NCBI GenBank assembly: GCA_051859045.1 | Contig: JBHYGK010000056.1 | Coordinates: forward strand, 1 to 64,000 | Length of the DNA: 64,000 bases | Reading direction: 5' to 3' | DNA from: JBHYGK01 sp051859045 | GTDB lineage: Bacteria > Pseudomonadota > Gammaproteobacteria > Xanthomonadales > Xanthomonadaceae | Shown here: one piece after another, positions 1 through 8,176 of the stretch | How positions within the stretch are numbered: position 1 is the first letter of the stretch | How the letters are laid out: every line of letters begins with the position of its first letter | Made by a program: the position numbers and the translations under genes | The notes under the pieces: generated by a model | The model's input: only the letters and a program-made list of their open reading frames with translations | What the model was told of the DNA's origin: nothing | The model's database searches: none

Positions 1-626
1 CGCCCGCGCCCGCGCCCGCGGCCGCGGCCGCGCCGCCGGCCGCGTTCGACGCCCTCGATCCCGCGCTGCGCGGGCCGCTGTCCGCCTGGCGCGAGGCATG
101 GCCCGGCCTGCCCGCGGAGGTGCGCCGCCGCCTGCAGGCCAACGCGCGCCGCTGGGCCGGGATGCCGGCCGAGGAGCGCCTCGCCTGGCAGGCCCGCGCC
201 GCCGCGTTCGATGCCGGCCCGCCGCTCGAGCGCGCGGCCGCGCGCGGCCGCTACGACGCCTGGCAGGCCCTCACGCAGGCCGAGCGCGAACGCATCGCCG
301 CCACCGCGCGGCGCCTGGCCGCGCTGCCGCCGGAGCGCCAGCAGGCGCTGCGCGAGGCGTTCGCCGCGCTGCCGGCGGACGCGCGCCGGGCCTGGGCGCT
401 CGGCCCCGACGCGGCCGAGGGCCTCGCCTCGCTGCGCCCGCTGTTCGGTTTCGTCGAGGCCTCCGAGCGCGACGCGACGCTGGCGATGGTGCTGGCGCTC
501 ACCCCGGCCCAGCGCGAGGCGCTGGCCCTGCGCCTGCGGCGCCTGCCGCCCCCGCAGCGCGACGCGCTGCGGCGCGAGCTCGTGGCGTCCGCGCCCGAGG
601 CGCGCGCGGCCCTGCTGGCGCGCTGA
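1..626 (+). CDS. DUF3106-type protein, C-terminal part (5' end outside window)
   Basis: The reading frame is open from the first bases and ends at TGA 624-626; about 207 residues are visible. It opens with a Pro/Ala run and continues as an Arg/Ala/Leu-rich helical protein with repeated short motifs of the type MPAEERLAW, LTQAERERI and LPPERQQALREAF. This repeated W/P-E-R-R/Q-x-x-L pattern is typical of DUF3106, a small predicted periplasmic family common in xanthomonads, often near an ECF sigma factor. The function is unknown. An internal ATG at 120 could be taken as a start, but the frame and family-like composition continue upstream, so I treat the gene as truncated by the window. It converges with the next gene across 15 bp. 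Confidence 0.7.
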   Translation, partial: PAPAPAAAAAPPAAFDALDPALRGPLSAWREAWPGLPAEVRRRLQANARRWAGMPAEERLAWQARAAAFDAGPPLERAAARGRYDAWQALTQAERERIAATARRLAALPPERQQALREAFAALPADARRAWALGPDAAEGLASLRPLFGFVEASERDATLAMVLALTPAQREALALRLRRLPPPQRDALRRELVASAPEARAALLAR

Positions 627-641
627 GCGCCAGCGCCGCGC

Positions 642-1964
642 TCAGACCACCAGGCTCGCCAGCGCGGCGGCGGTCGCGCCGAACGAGATCAGGAACAGGT
701 AGGCGAAGCCCAGCAGGCCGTACTTGAACACGGTCATGATCCAGCCCTGCCCGTAGACGCGCTTCTGCATCAGCAGCAGGTACAGCGGCATCCACGTCCA
801 CAGCGCGACCGCGGCCCAGCCCAGCAGGCCGTGCAGCCAGCCGCCGTCGGCGAGGACGCCGCGCACGTCGGCCACCAGCAGCTGCAGCAGCAGCGCCAGG
901 CACAGGAACGCGTGGCTGTGCAGCGCCACGATCAGGTGCTCCATGTACAGCCGCTGCTTGAAGACGTAGACCACCTTCAGCATCAGCGCGAACAGCGGCA
1001 TCAGCACGAACAGCGTCTGCGGCAGCACGCCGATGAAGGCCTCCACGAGCTCGGCGGGATGCTCGCGCGCGCGCTCCAGGCGCGACTGCGCGCGGCCGGC
1101 GGCGCGGTTGAGCATCGCGTTGGCGAAGCCGGGCAGCCACGCGACGTCGATGGGGTTGGTCTCGGGATCCCAGGCCTCGTCGCCGAAGTGCAGCGTCGGC
1201 GGCGCCGCGCTGGCGTCGCCTGCGGCGAGCCGGCCGACCCGCTGGCCGGCGCGGAACGCCTCGCTCTCGCGGTCGACCGGGACGCCGAGCGCGCCGTCCG
1301 CGCCGTCCGCCGCGCCCTCGGCCGCGGGGGCCGGCGGCGCCGCCTCGAGCTCGGCGATCCGCGCCGCGGCCTCGCGGCGCACCGTCGCCTCGGCGGCGTC
1401 GAGGCCGCCGTGGGCGGCCGAGCCGAAGGGCACCTGCGCGGTCTCGCGCCGGGCCTCCTCGAGCCCCTCGATCGCGGTGGCGAGCCTGGCCTGGACGGCC
1501 TCGGGGGTGGTGTCGTCCTGGAAGCCGCCCTGGCCCGCGGGCTGCTCGAACGAGATCGCGTCGTCGTCGATGTCGAGGCTCCACTGCGCCACCAGGAAGG
1601 CCAGCACCGCGGTGACGAAGAACAGCCGGAACGGGGTGACGTAGCGGACCCGGCGGCCGGCGAAGAACTCGCGGCTGAGGAAGCCGGGGCGCGCGAACAG
1701 CGGCACCACCGTGCGCACGATCCGCGAGTCGATGTTGAACAGGGTGTCGCCGATGTCGCCGAGCACGGTGCTGAAGTGCCGCACCTCGCCCTTCACCGGC
1801 TGCCCGCAGGCGTAGCAGTGCGGGCCGAGCAGCGGCTCGCCGCAGTTGCGGCAGGCCTCGGGCGGGGGCGGCGGCGTGGCCGGGGCGTCGCCGGCGAGCG
1901 GGGCGGCCGGCGCGTCGGCGTCGGTGGGCGCGTCGGCGTCGGTGGTCGGCGGATGGCTGCTCAT
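642..1964 (-). CDS. DUF3667 domain membrane protein with N-terminal zinc ribbon
   Basis: 440 aa. A disordered Asp/Pro/Ala-rich leader (1-36) precedes a four-cysteine zinc ribbon (C38, C41, C50, C53; CxxC-x8-CxxC). The conserved block following it (GEVRHFSTVLGDIGDTLFNID, then RPGFLSREFFAGRRVRY) is the DUF3667 signature. One membrane segment follows near residues 115-130. Then comes a long Ala/Glu-rich coiled or disordered insertion, and three or four C-terminal membrane helices. The family has no firmly known role; the ribbon plus polytopic membrane part suggests an envelope-associated protein. The start at the ATG on 1964 is preceded by AGGGG; the longer upstream frame is antisense to the MATE gene. 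Divergent from the MATE gene, 70 bp apart. Confidence 0.8.
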   Translation of the reverse strand: MSSHPPTTDADAPTDADAPAAPLAGDAPATPPPPPEACRNCGEPLLGPHCYACGQPVKGEVRHFSTVLGDIGDTLFNIDSRIVRTVVPLFARPGFLSREFFAGRRVRYVTPFRLFFVTAVLAFLVAQWSLDIDDDAISFEQPAGQGGFQDDTTPEAVQARLATAIEGLEEARRETAQVPFGSAAHGGLDAAEATVRREAAARIAELEAAPPAPAAEGAADGADGALGVPVDRESEAFRAGQRVGRLAAGDASAAPPTLHFGDEAWDPETNPIDVAWLPGFANAMLNRAAGRAQSRLERAREHPAELVEAFIGVLPQTLFVLMPLFALMLKVVYVFKQRLYMEHLIVALHSHAFLCLALLLQLLVADVRGVLADGGWLHGLLGWAAVALWTWMPLYLLLMQKRVYGQGWIMTVFKYGLLGFAYLFLISFGATAAALASLVV

Positions 1965-1988
1965 GCGGGACCCCTGTGTGCTGGGCGC

Positions 1989-1994
1989 TAAGAT
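1989..1994 (+). promoter_or_regulatory. Candidate -10 element (TAAGAT) for the MATE gene
   Basis: TAAGAT stands alone in GC-rich DNA in the 70-bp divergent gap, 41 bp before the MATE start codon. No convincing -35 hexamer is visible 17 bp upstream. Confidence 0.35.
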
Positions 1995-2034
1995 ACCGGC
2001 CCGCGCCGACCCGTCGCCACCCGATCGAGCCCCG

Positions 2035-3390
2035 ATGTCGCCTCCCGAACCGCGCGCCGAGCGCCTGAAGCGCGAAACCCGCGCCACCTTCGTGCTCGCG
2101 CTGCCGCTGGTGCTCGGCCAGGCCAGCTCGGTGGCGATGAACGTCATCGACACCTGGCTCGCGGGCCGGCACGGCGCGCAGACCCTCGCCGCCGTCGCGG
2201 TGGGCAGCCAGCTGTGGTCGGTGGTGATCCTGCTGCTGATCGGCGTGCTGATGGCGGTGCCGCCGTTCGTGAGCCAGCTCAACGGCGCCAACCGCCGCCG
2301 CGAGGTCGGCGCGGTGTTCCGCCAGGCGCTGTGGCTGGCGCTGGCGATGGGTCTGGGGCTGATGCTGCTGGTGCGCCAGGCGCACTGGCTGCTGGCCGCG
2401 TTCGGCACCGCGCCCGAGGTGGTGCCCGGCGCGATGGCCTTCCTGCACGGCGTGAGCTGGGGCGCGCCCGCGCTGGCGCTGTTCTTCTGCAGCCGCTACC
2501 TCAGCGAGGGCGTGGCGCTGACGCTGCCGACGATGGTGTTCGGCCTCGGCGGGCTGGCGCTGCTGGCGCCGCTGGGCTGGCTGCTGATGAACGGCGGGCT
2601 CGGCCTCGCCCCGCGCGGCGCCGGCGGCCTCGGCCTCGCCACCGCGCTGGTGCTGTGGGCGCAGGCGCTGGGCTTCCTGGCCTGGCTCGCGCTGTCGCCG
2701 CGCTACGCCGACCTCGACCTGTTCGCGCGCTTCGATCCGCCGCGCCCGCGCCGGATCGGCGAGCTGCTCGCCGTCGGCCTGCCGATGGGCGTGTCGGTGT
2801 TCATGGAGGGCAGCCTGTTCATCGCCACCGGCCTGCTGATCAGCTCGATGGGCCAGGTCGCGATGGCCGCGCACCAGATCGCGCTGGTGATGGCGAGCTT
2901 CTTCTTCATGATCCCGCTCGGGGTGGCGATGGCCACGACGGTGCGGGTGGGCCATGCGGTGGGCGCCGGCGATCCCTCGGCGGTGCGCTGGGCCGGCGCG
3001 GCCGGCTACGCGATCGTCATCGGCACCCAGACCGCGTCGGCGGCGGTGATGGTGCTCGGCGGCGGGCTGCTGGCCGCGGTGTTCACCGACGACCCCGCGG
3101 TGATCGCGCTGGCGACCACGCTGCTGCTGTTCGGCGCGGCCTTCCAGTACGTCGACGGCGTCCAGGCCCTGTCCGCCGGCGCCCTGCGCGGGCTCAAGGA
3201 CACCACGGTGCCGATGGCGATCACGCTGGCGGCCTACTGGGGCCTGGGCATGCCGCTGGGCTACGTGCTCGGCAAGACCCTGGGGATGGGGCCGCAGGGC
3301 ATGTGGGCGGGCCTGATCCTGGGCCTGACCGCGGCCGCGGTGATGCTGACCTGGCGCTTCCGGCGCCAGGCCTACGCGCCCTTCACGTGA
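2035..3390 (+). CDS. MATE family multidrug/Na+ antiporter
   Basis: 451 aa, the normal length for the NorM/MdtK branch, with twelve predicted membrane helices in two related halves (about 20-220 and 235-445). The N-terminal block LPLVLGQASSVAMNVIDTWLAGR and the second-half block LPMGVSVFMEGSLF match each other in position, as expected for the internal repeat of MATE transporters. Family members export cationic drugs and metabolites using Na+ or H+ gradients; the substrate cannot be told from sequence. The start ATG at 2035 is chosen because it directly precedes the first conserved helix and lies downstream of the TAAGAT element; the frame further upstream overlaps the DUF3667 gene antisense. 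Confidence 0.9.
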   Translation: MSPPEPRAERLKRETRATFVLALPLVLGQASSVAMNVIDTWLAGRHGAQTLAAVAVGSQLWSVVILLLIGVLMAVPPFVSQLNGANRRREVGAVFRQALWLALAMGLGLMLLVRQAHWLLAAFGTAPEVVPGAMAFLHGVSWGAPALALFFCSRYLSEGVALTLPTMVFGLGGLALLAPLGWLLMNGGLGLAPRGAGGLGLATALVLWAQALGFLAWLALSPRYADLDLFARFDPPRPRRIGELLAVGLPMGVSVFMEGSLFIATGLLISSMGQVAMAAHQIALVMASFFFMIPLGVAMATTVRVGHAVGAGDPSAVRWAGAAGYAIVIGTQTASAAVMVLGGGLLAAVFTDDPAVIALATTLLLFGAAFQYVDGVQALSAGALRGLKDTTVPMAITLAAYWGLGMPLGYVLGKTLGMGPQGMWAGLILGLTAAAVMLTWRFRRQAYAPFT

Positions 3391-3420
3391 CCTCCGGCCC
3401 GTGGGGGGGCGCGGGCCCGA

Positions 3421-3429
3421 TGGTAGGCT
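3421..3429 (+). promoter_or_regulatory. Candidate extended -10 (TGGTAGGCT) for sppA
   Basis: A TGnTAnnnT extended -10 lies 28 bp before the sppA start codon, downstream of the MATE stop. It suggests sppA has its own promoter. Confidence 0.35.
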
Positions 3430-3457
3430 CGACCCCAACATCCACGGAGCCATTCCC

Positions 3458-5317
3458 ATGTCCGAGACCCGTCCGGGCCCGATCAAGCGCCTGTTCACCT
3501 TCCTCTGGGACGCGCTGAACTTCACGCGCCGCCTGGTGCTCAACGTCCTGTTCTTCGCGGTCTTCATCGTCGTCATCGCGGCGGTCGCGACCAAGAAGGC
3601 GCCGACGCTGGACGAGCGCACCGCGCTGGTGATCGCGCCCGAGGGCGTGCTCGTCGAGCAGTTCACCGGCAGCCCGCTCGACCGCGCGCTGGCCGAGGCC
3701 CAGGGCGGCGGCGGCCAGGTCCGCCTGCGCGACGTGCTGCGCGCCCTCGAGGCGGCCAAGGACGACCCGAAGATCGAGCGCGTGTTCCTGCGCATGGACG
3801 GCCTCGCCGGCGCGGGCTTCGCCCAGCTGCGCGAAGTCGCCGCCGCGCTGCGCGAGGTCCGCGCCGCCGGCAAGCAGGTCGTCGCCTACGGCGAGAACAT
3901 GGAGCAGCGCCAGTACTACCTCGCGGCCCAGGCCGACGAGGTCTACCTGCACCCGGCCGGCAGCCTGATGCTCGAGGGCCTCGGCCGCTACCGCCAGTAC
4001 TACCGCCAGGGCCTGCAGGAGATGCTCGGCGTGGACGTGCACCTGTTCCGCGTCGGCGAGTTCAAGTCCGCCGCCGAGCCCTACATCCTCGACGGCATGA
4101 GCGAGGAGTCGCGCGCCGCCGACCTGCACTGGATGGGCGACGTGTGGACGCGCTTCCTGGCCGAGACGGCCGAGGCCCGCGGCCTCGACGCCGCCGAGCT
4201 GCAGGCCTCGATCGACGACATGCCCGCGCGCATCCGCGCCGTCGGCGGCAACATCGCCGAGCTGGCCAAGCAGCAGGGCCTGGTGGACGAGCTCAAGACC
4301 CTCGACGAGGTGCGCGCGATGATGATCGAGCGCGGCGTCGAGGACACCGAGAACCACACCTTCCGCCAGATCGACATGGCCGAGTACCTGGCCCACCTCG
4401 ACCTCGGCCGCTCGCCGATCCCCACCGGCCCGCAGGTGGCCGTGGTGGTCGCGCAGGGCGAGATCGCCTTCGGCGACCAGGGCATGAACGCGGTCGGCGG
4501 CGTGTCCACCTCGGCGCTGATCCGCCAGGCCCGCGAGGACGAGAACGTCAAGGCCGTGGTGCTGCGCGTCGATTCGCCCGGCGGCGGCGTGTTCCCCAGC
4601 GAGCAGATCCGCCGCGAGGTGGAGCTCACCCGGGCCGCCGGCAAGCCGGTGGTGGTGTCGATGGGCAACGTCGCGGCCTCGGGCGGCTACTGGATCTCGA
4701 TGAACGCCGACGAGATCTACGCCGACCCGTCCACGATCACCGGCTCGATCGGCATCTTCGGCCTGTGGTTCACCGCCGACGAGGCGCTGGCCAAGGTCGG
4801 CGTGCGCACCGACGGCGTGGGTACCACCCGCTTCGCCGGCGCGTTCGACCCGACCCGTCCGTTCGACCCGGCGGTGGGCGAGTTCATCCAGACCGTGATC
4901 GACCACGGCTACCAGGAGTTCATCGGCAAGGTCGCCGAGGCCCGCGGCAAGTCCATCGAGGAGGCCGACGCCTCCGGTCGCGGCCGCGTCTGGTCGGGCG
5001 CGCAGGCGCTCGAGCTGGGCCTGGTCGACACCCTCGGCGGCCTGCGCGACGCGCAGGCGAAGGCGGCCGAGCTGGCCGAGCTGGCCGACGGCGCCTACAC
5101 GGTGACCTACGTCGAGCGCCCGCTGCAGGGCTTCGAGGCCTTCATGGCCGGCTTCACCGGCGAGGCCCGCGCCGCGGCGCTGCTGCGCCACTCCGGCGTG
5201 GCCAACCTGCTCGACCCGCGCACCGCCGGCAGCATCCAGCGCGACCTGGCGTTCCTGCAGGGTCGCCTGGGCGCCCAGCCCTACCAGGCCGTCGCGCACT
5301 GCTTCTGCGGCCTGTGA
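3458..5317 (+). CDS. sppA: Signal peptide peptidase SppA, 67K type
   Basis: 619 aa, the full two-domain 67K form that degrades signal peptides left in the inner membrane. A single N-terminal membrane anchor spans residues 26-44 and the rest is periplasmic. The catalytic Lys is in GEFKSAAEP (about K203, first half) and the nucleophile Ser in NVAASGGYW (about S408, second half), matching the Lys/Ser dyad arrangement of E. coli SppA. Two tandem peptidase S49 domains are present. The ATG at 3458 is chosen because the anchor follows it directly; upstream codons would add a stretch without SD or conservation. Transcription ends at a perfect hairpin 43 bp downstream. Confidence 0.95.
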   Translation: MSETRPGPIKRLFTFLWDALNFTRRLVLNVLFFAVFIVVIAAVATKKAPTLDERTALVIAPEGVLVEQFTGSPLDRALAEAQGGGGQVRLRDVLRALEAAKDDPKIERVFLRMDGLAGAGFAQLREVAAALREVRAAGKQVVAYGENMEQRQYYLAAQADEVYLHPAGSLMLEGLGRYRQYYRQGLQEMLGVDVHLFRVGEFKSAAEPYILDGMSEESRAADLHWMGDVWTRFLAETAEARGLDAAELQASIDDMPARIRAVGGNIAELAKQQGLVDELKTLDEVRAMMIERGVEDTENHTFRQIDMAEYLAHLDLGRSPIPTGPQVAVVVAQGEIAFGDQGMNAVGGVSTSALIRQAREDENVKAVVLRVDSPGGGVFPSEQIRREVELTRAAGKPVVVSMGNVAASGGYWISMNADEIYADPSTITGSIGIFGLWFTADEALAKVGVRTDGVGTTRFAGAFDPTRPFDPAVGEFIQTVIDHGYQEFIGKVAEARGKSIEEADASGRGRVWSGAQALELGLVDTLGGLRDAQAKAAELAELADGAYTVTYVERPLQGFEAFMAGFTGEARAAALLRHSGVANLLDPRTAGSIQRDLAFLQGRLGAQPYQAVAHCFCGL

Positions 5318-5360
5318 TCCGCGCGGCGCGCCCGGGCCTCGCGCCCGGGCGACGCCTCCC

Positions 5361-5390
5361 GACGAAGGGCCCCGCGAGGGGCCCTTCGTC
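5361..5390 (+). terminator. Strong hairpin terminator after sppA
   Basis: GACGAAGGGCCCC, loop GCGA, GGGGCCCTTCGTC: a perfect 13-bp stem with a tetraloop 43 bp after the sppA stop. There is only a short T-poor tail (GTTCC), as usual in very GC-rich genomes. Confidence 0.75.
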
Positions 5391-5447
5391 GTTCCTGCAC
5401 GCCGCGGCATGCGAGGCTGCGCGTCCCCGCCCCGCCCCGAGCCCGCG

Positions 5448-6968
5448 ATGACCGATCCGACCGCCACCGCCGCGACCGCCGAGGACGACGGCGGCCCGCT
5501 GCTGATCGTGCTGCACGGCCCCACCGGCTGCGGCAAGACCACGCTGGCCGCGACGCTGGCGGCCGAGGCGGCGGCCCAGGGGCGCGTCGAGGGCTGGCTG
5601 CAGCGCGCGGTCGGCCGCGCCGAGGCCGGCCGCGGCGCCGCCGCCTACGACGGCGTGCCGCTGGGCGCCGGCGCGGGGCCGGCGGTGCGCCTGCTCGAGC
5701 GCGATCCCGGGTGCGCGCCGCCCTACCGCGAGGCCGAGGGCGCCGGCGCGGCGATGGACGCCTGGCTGGCCCGGCTGGCCGCGGATCCGCGACCGATCGA
5801 CCTGCTGGTGCTCGACGAGATCGGCGGCCTGGAGCGCGCCGGTCGCGGCCACGCGCCGCGGCTGCCGGCGCTGCTCGCGCGCCGGCCCTCGGCGGTGCTG
5901 GTGGTCGCCAACGCCACCCGCCTCGACGACGTCGAGGCGCTGCTGGGCCAGCGCATCGACGTGCGCGTCGACGCCACCGCCGCCGACGCGCTGCAGCGGC
6001 TGCGCGAGGTGCTGGTGGCGCGCCGCGACTTCGAGCGCGTGGGGTTGTTCGGCGCGCTCGCCGGCGCGCTCGAGGTGGGCGCGGGCTCGGTCGTGCACGG
6101 GGCCAACATCCCCTTCGGCGGGCTCGGCATGGTGGCCGCGCAGGCCGCGCTGCTCACGCGCGCCGCGGGGCCGCTGGCCGACCGCGGGCGGGTGGTGTGG
6201 ATCGCGCTGCTGGCCGCGGCGATCAAGTCGCTGTCGCCGGCGGGGCAGCGGCTGCGGCCGATGCTGGCGATCGCGATGCAGGGCTGGCTGTTCTCGCGCG
6301 CGCTGCGCTGGCTGGGCTGGCGGCGCGGCGCGGTGATGGCGGGCGCGTTCGCGATGGGCGCCTGGGCCGGGGCGCAGGGCCTGCTGATGCAGTGGCTGCT
6401 GGTGGGCGACGCGCTGGCGCTGGCGCTGGAGACGCTGCGGGTGCAGGTGGCGCAGCGCGTCGGCACCGAGGCGCCCGGGCTGTGGGTGCTGGTGGGCGCC
6501 TGGATCGGCCTGCATGCCGGCGTGGTCGCGGTGGCGGCCGGGCTGGCCTGGGGCCGCGGCGATGCGAGGCCGGCCGGGCGCGCGATGCCGGGCGCCGCCG
6601 CCGACGAGGCGCCGCTGCCGCGCTGGACGCCGCCGCTGGCGCTGGGCGTGCGCCGCGGCTGGGCGGCCAGCCTCGCGCACGCCGCGCGCGAATTGGCGCG
6701 CCCGGCGTTCTGGGGCCCGCTGGGCCTGGTGCTCGCGGCGCTGGCCTGGGCGGGGCAGCCGAACGAGGCCCTGGTGTGGGTGGCCCTGCGCGCGCTGCTG
6801 GTGGCGTGGGTGCTGTTCGTGCTGGTGCAGCGGCTGGACCTGGCCGCCTTGCCCGGCGGCCTGCGCCGGTGGGGGCTGTGGGGCCCGGCGATCGCCTGGA
6901 GGCGCGCGCTGGCGCGGCTGCGCGACGGGCGGGGCGCGCCGCCGCCGGGCGATCCCCCGGCGCGCTGA
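5448..6968 (+). CDS. THEP1-like P-loop NTPase fused to a polytopic membrane domain
   Basis: 506 aa. Residues 18-190 form a small P-loop NTPase: Walker A GPTGCGKTT (24-32), and Walker B plus catalytic region LLVLDEIGGLE (about 119-129, Asp123). The DEIGxLE form is characteristic of THEP1-type nucleoside-triphosphatases. From about residue 200 the protein becomes a membrane domain with seven to nine predicted helices; its first helices (LFGALAGALE, then VHGANIPFGGLGMV, then SLSPAGQRLRPMLAI) recall small-molecule permeases of the ECF S-component type. That resemblance is my inference. The fusion of a soluble NTPase with a transporter-like domain is unusual; no ABC signature or EcfT partner is adjacent. 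The ATG at 5448 is preferred over one 13 codons upstream because the upstream codons look non-coding. The gene stands alone after the sppA terminator. Confidence 0.7.
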   Translation: MTDPTATAATAEDDGGPLLIVLHGPTGCGKTTLAATLAAEAAAQGRVEGWLQRAVGRAEAGRGAAAYDGVPLGAGAGPAVRLLERDPGCAPPYREAEGAGAAMDAWLARLAADPRPIDLLVLDEIGGLERAGRGHAPRLPALLARRPSAVLVVANATRLDDVEALLGQRIDVRVDATAADALQRLREVLVARRDFERVGLFGALAGALEVGAGSVVHGANIPFGGLGMVAAQAALLTRAAGPLADRGRVVWIALLAAAIKSLSPAGQRLRPMLAIAMQGWLFSRALRWLGWRRGAVMAGAFAMGAWAGAQGLLMQWLLVGDALALALETLRVQVAQRVGTEAPGLWVLVGAWIGLHAGVVAVAAGLAWGRGDARPAGRAMPGAAADEAPLPRWTPPLALGVRRGWAASLAHAARELARPAFWGPLGLVLAALAWAGQPNEALVWVALRALLVAWVLFVLVQRLDLAALPGGLRRWGLWGPAIAWRRALARLRDGRGAPPPGDPPAR

Positions 6969-6995
6969 GCGCGCGGTGGGCGGCCGCGCGGCGGC

Positions 6996-7295
6996 TCAGC
7001 CGCCGGCGTCCTCGAGCGCGCGGGCGCGCTCGGCCTCGGCGGCCTCGGTGGCGGCGCGGGCGTCCTCGGCGCGCTCGATCGGCGCGTCGATGGCGTCGCG
7101 CAGCGCGGTGGGCGCCGGCGTCGCCGGTGCGTCGGCGGGCGGCGCCTCGGCGCCGCTGGCGGGCGCAGGTGCAGGTGCAGGTGCAGGCGCGGGCGCCGCG
7201 CCGCAGCCGGCGAGCGCGGCGGCCAGCAGCGCGGCGGCCAGCAGGGCGAGGGTCGGCCGCGCGACGGGCATCGGGGTCGGGGCGGGAAGGCGCAT
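6996..7295 (-). CDS. Small Ala/Pro-rich lipoprotein, unknown function
   Basis: 99 aa. A signal sequence with a strongly hydrophobic core (LALLAAALLAAAL) ends in a lipobox LAGC, so the protein is probably acylated and exported. The mature part starts with an alternating Ala-Pro repeat and ends in an acidic/Ala-rich stretch rich in Glu, Ala and Arg (a possible short coiled coil). No catalytic motif is visible. The ATG at 7295 is chosen because it begins the signal peptide; 29 more codons upstream are Arg-rich and cross the promoter region. It converges with the NTPase fusion gene and is divergent from the SDR gene. Confidence 0.6.
   Translation of the reverse strand: MRLPAPTPMPVARPTLALLAAALLAAALAGCGAAPAPAPAPAPAPASGAEAPPADAPATPAPTALRDAIDAPIERAEDARAATEAAEAERARALEDAGG
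7165..7188 (-). repeat. Hexanucleotide repeat inside the lipoprotein gene
   Basis: Three exact GCAGGT units plus a fourth GCAGGC (plus-strand reading) encode the Ala-Pro repeat just after the lipobox. Because the unit is six bases, slippage would change length without shifting the frame. Confidence 0.6.
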
Positions 7296-7314
7296 GGCGT
7301 GCTCCGGCAGGGGG

Positions 7315-7334
7315 TGCCGGTATCCTAGCCGGCA
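7315..7334. promoter_or_regulatory. Divergent promoter with overlapping -10 elements in an inverted repeat
   Basis: TGCCGG-TATCCTAG-CCGGCA: 6-bp arms flank an 8-nt centre that reads TATCCT on the plus strand (towards the SDR gene) and TAGGAT on the minus strand (towards the lipoprotein). Placed between the two divergent starts (7295 and 7388). Confidence 0.45.
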
Positions 7335-7387
7335 TCGCCGCGCGCGCCGCGCCCGGCGCCGCCGCCCTTCCCGCGAGGACACCGCGC

Positions 7388-8167
7388 ATGGACCACGACC
7401 CCCGCTGGCGCCTCGACGGCCGGCTCGCCCTCGTCACCGGCGCCAGCGCCGGCATCGGCCGCGCGGTCGCCCACGCGCTCGCCGGCCGCGGCGCCGACCT
7501 GTGGCTGGTCGCGCGCGATCCCGATGCGCTGGAGGCCGCGCGCGCGGAGCTCGCCGAGGCCCATCCCGCGGCGCGCGTGCGCGCGTTCGCCGCGGACGTC
7601 GCCGACGCCGGCGCGCGCGGCGCGCTGTTCGACGCCATCGAGGACGCCGGCGAGCCGCTGTCGCTGCTGGTCAACAACGTCGGCGCCAACGCCACCCGCG
7701 CGGCGATGGATTACGACGACGCGGAGTGGCGCGGGATCTTCGAGGCCAACGTGTTCGCGGCCTGGGAGCTGTGCCGGCTGGCCTACCCGCAGCTGCGCGA
7801 GCACCCGGGCGCGGCGATCGTCAACGTCGGCTCGGTCTCGGGCGCGACCCACGTGCGCACCGGCGCGCCCTACGGCATGAGCAAGGCCGCGCTGCACCAG
7901 CTCACCCGCAACCTCGCCTGCGAGTGGGGCGGCGACGGCGTGCGCGTCAACGCCGTGCTGCCCTGGTACATCCGCACCCGGCGCACGTCCGGCCCGCTGT
8001 CGGATCCCGAGTACTTCGACGAGGTGCTCGCGCGCACGCCGATGGGCCGGATCGGCGAGCCCGACGAGGTGGCGTCGGCGGTGGCCTTCCTGTGCCTGCC
8101 GGCGGCGTCCTACGTCACCGGCCAGTGCCTGGCCGTGGACGGGGGCTTCCTCGCCAGCGGGTTCTGA
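7388..8167 (+). CDS. SDR family NAD(P)-dependent oxidoreductase
   Basis: 259 aa, a classical short-chain dehydrogenase. The cofactor loop TGASAGIGRAV lies at residues 18-28, the structural NNVGAN motif near 98-103, and the active-site set is S (NVGSVSG, near 146), Y and K (YGMSK, near 160-164). The C-terminal block with GRIGEPDEVASAVAFLC and YVTGQCLAVDGGF is typical of tropinone-reductase-like SDRs. The substrate is not predictable. The acidic residue expected after the second beta strand is replaced by VARDPDAL, which could favour NADP. Preceded by the divergent promoter at 7315-7334; followed on the opposite strand by the DUF4124-type gene 9 bp away. Confidence 0.9.
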   Translation: MDHDPRWRLDGRLALVTGASAGIGRAVAHALAGRGADLWLVARDPDALEAARAELAEAHPAARVRAFAADVADAGARGALFDAIEDAGEPLSLLVNNVGANATRAAMDYDDAEWRGIFEANVFAAWELCRLAYPQLREHPGAAIVNVGSVSGATHVRTGAPYGMSKAALHQLTRNLACEWGGDGVRVNAVLPWYIRTRRTSGPLSDPEYFDEVLARTPMGRIGEPDEVASAVAFLCLPAASYVTGQCLAVDGGFLASGF

Positions 8168-8176
8168 GCGCCGCGC

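Noticed and set aside
1..40. Low-complexity CG repeat at the window start
   Set aside because: It is in frame with the DUF3106 protein's Pro/Ala run and needs no further explanation.
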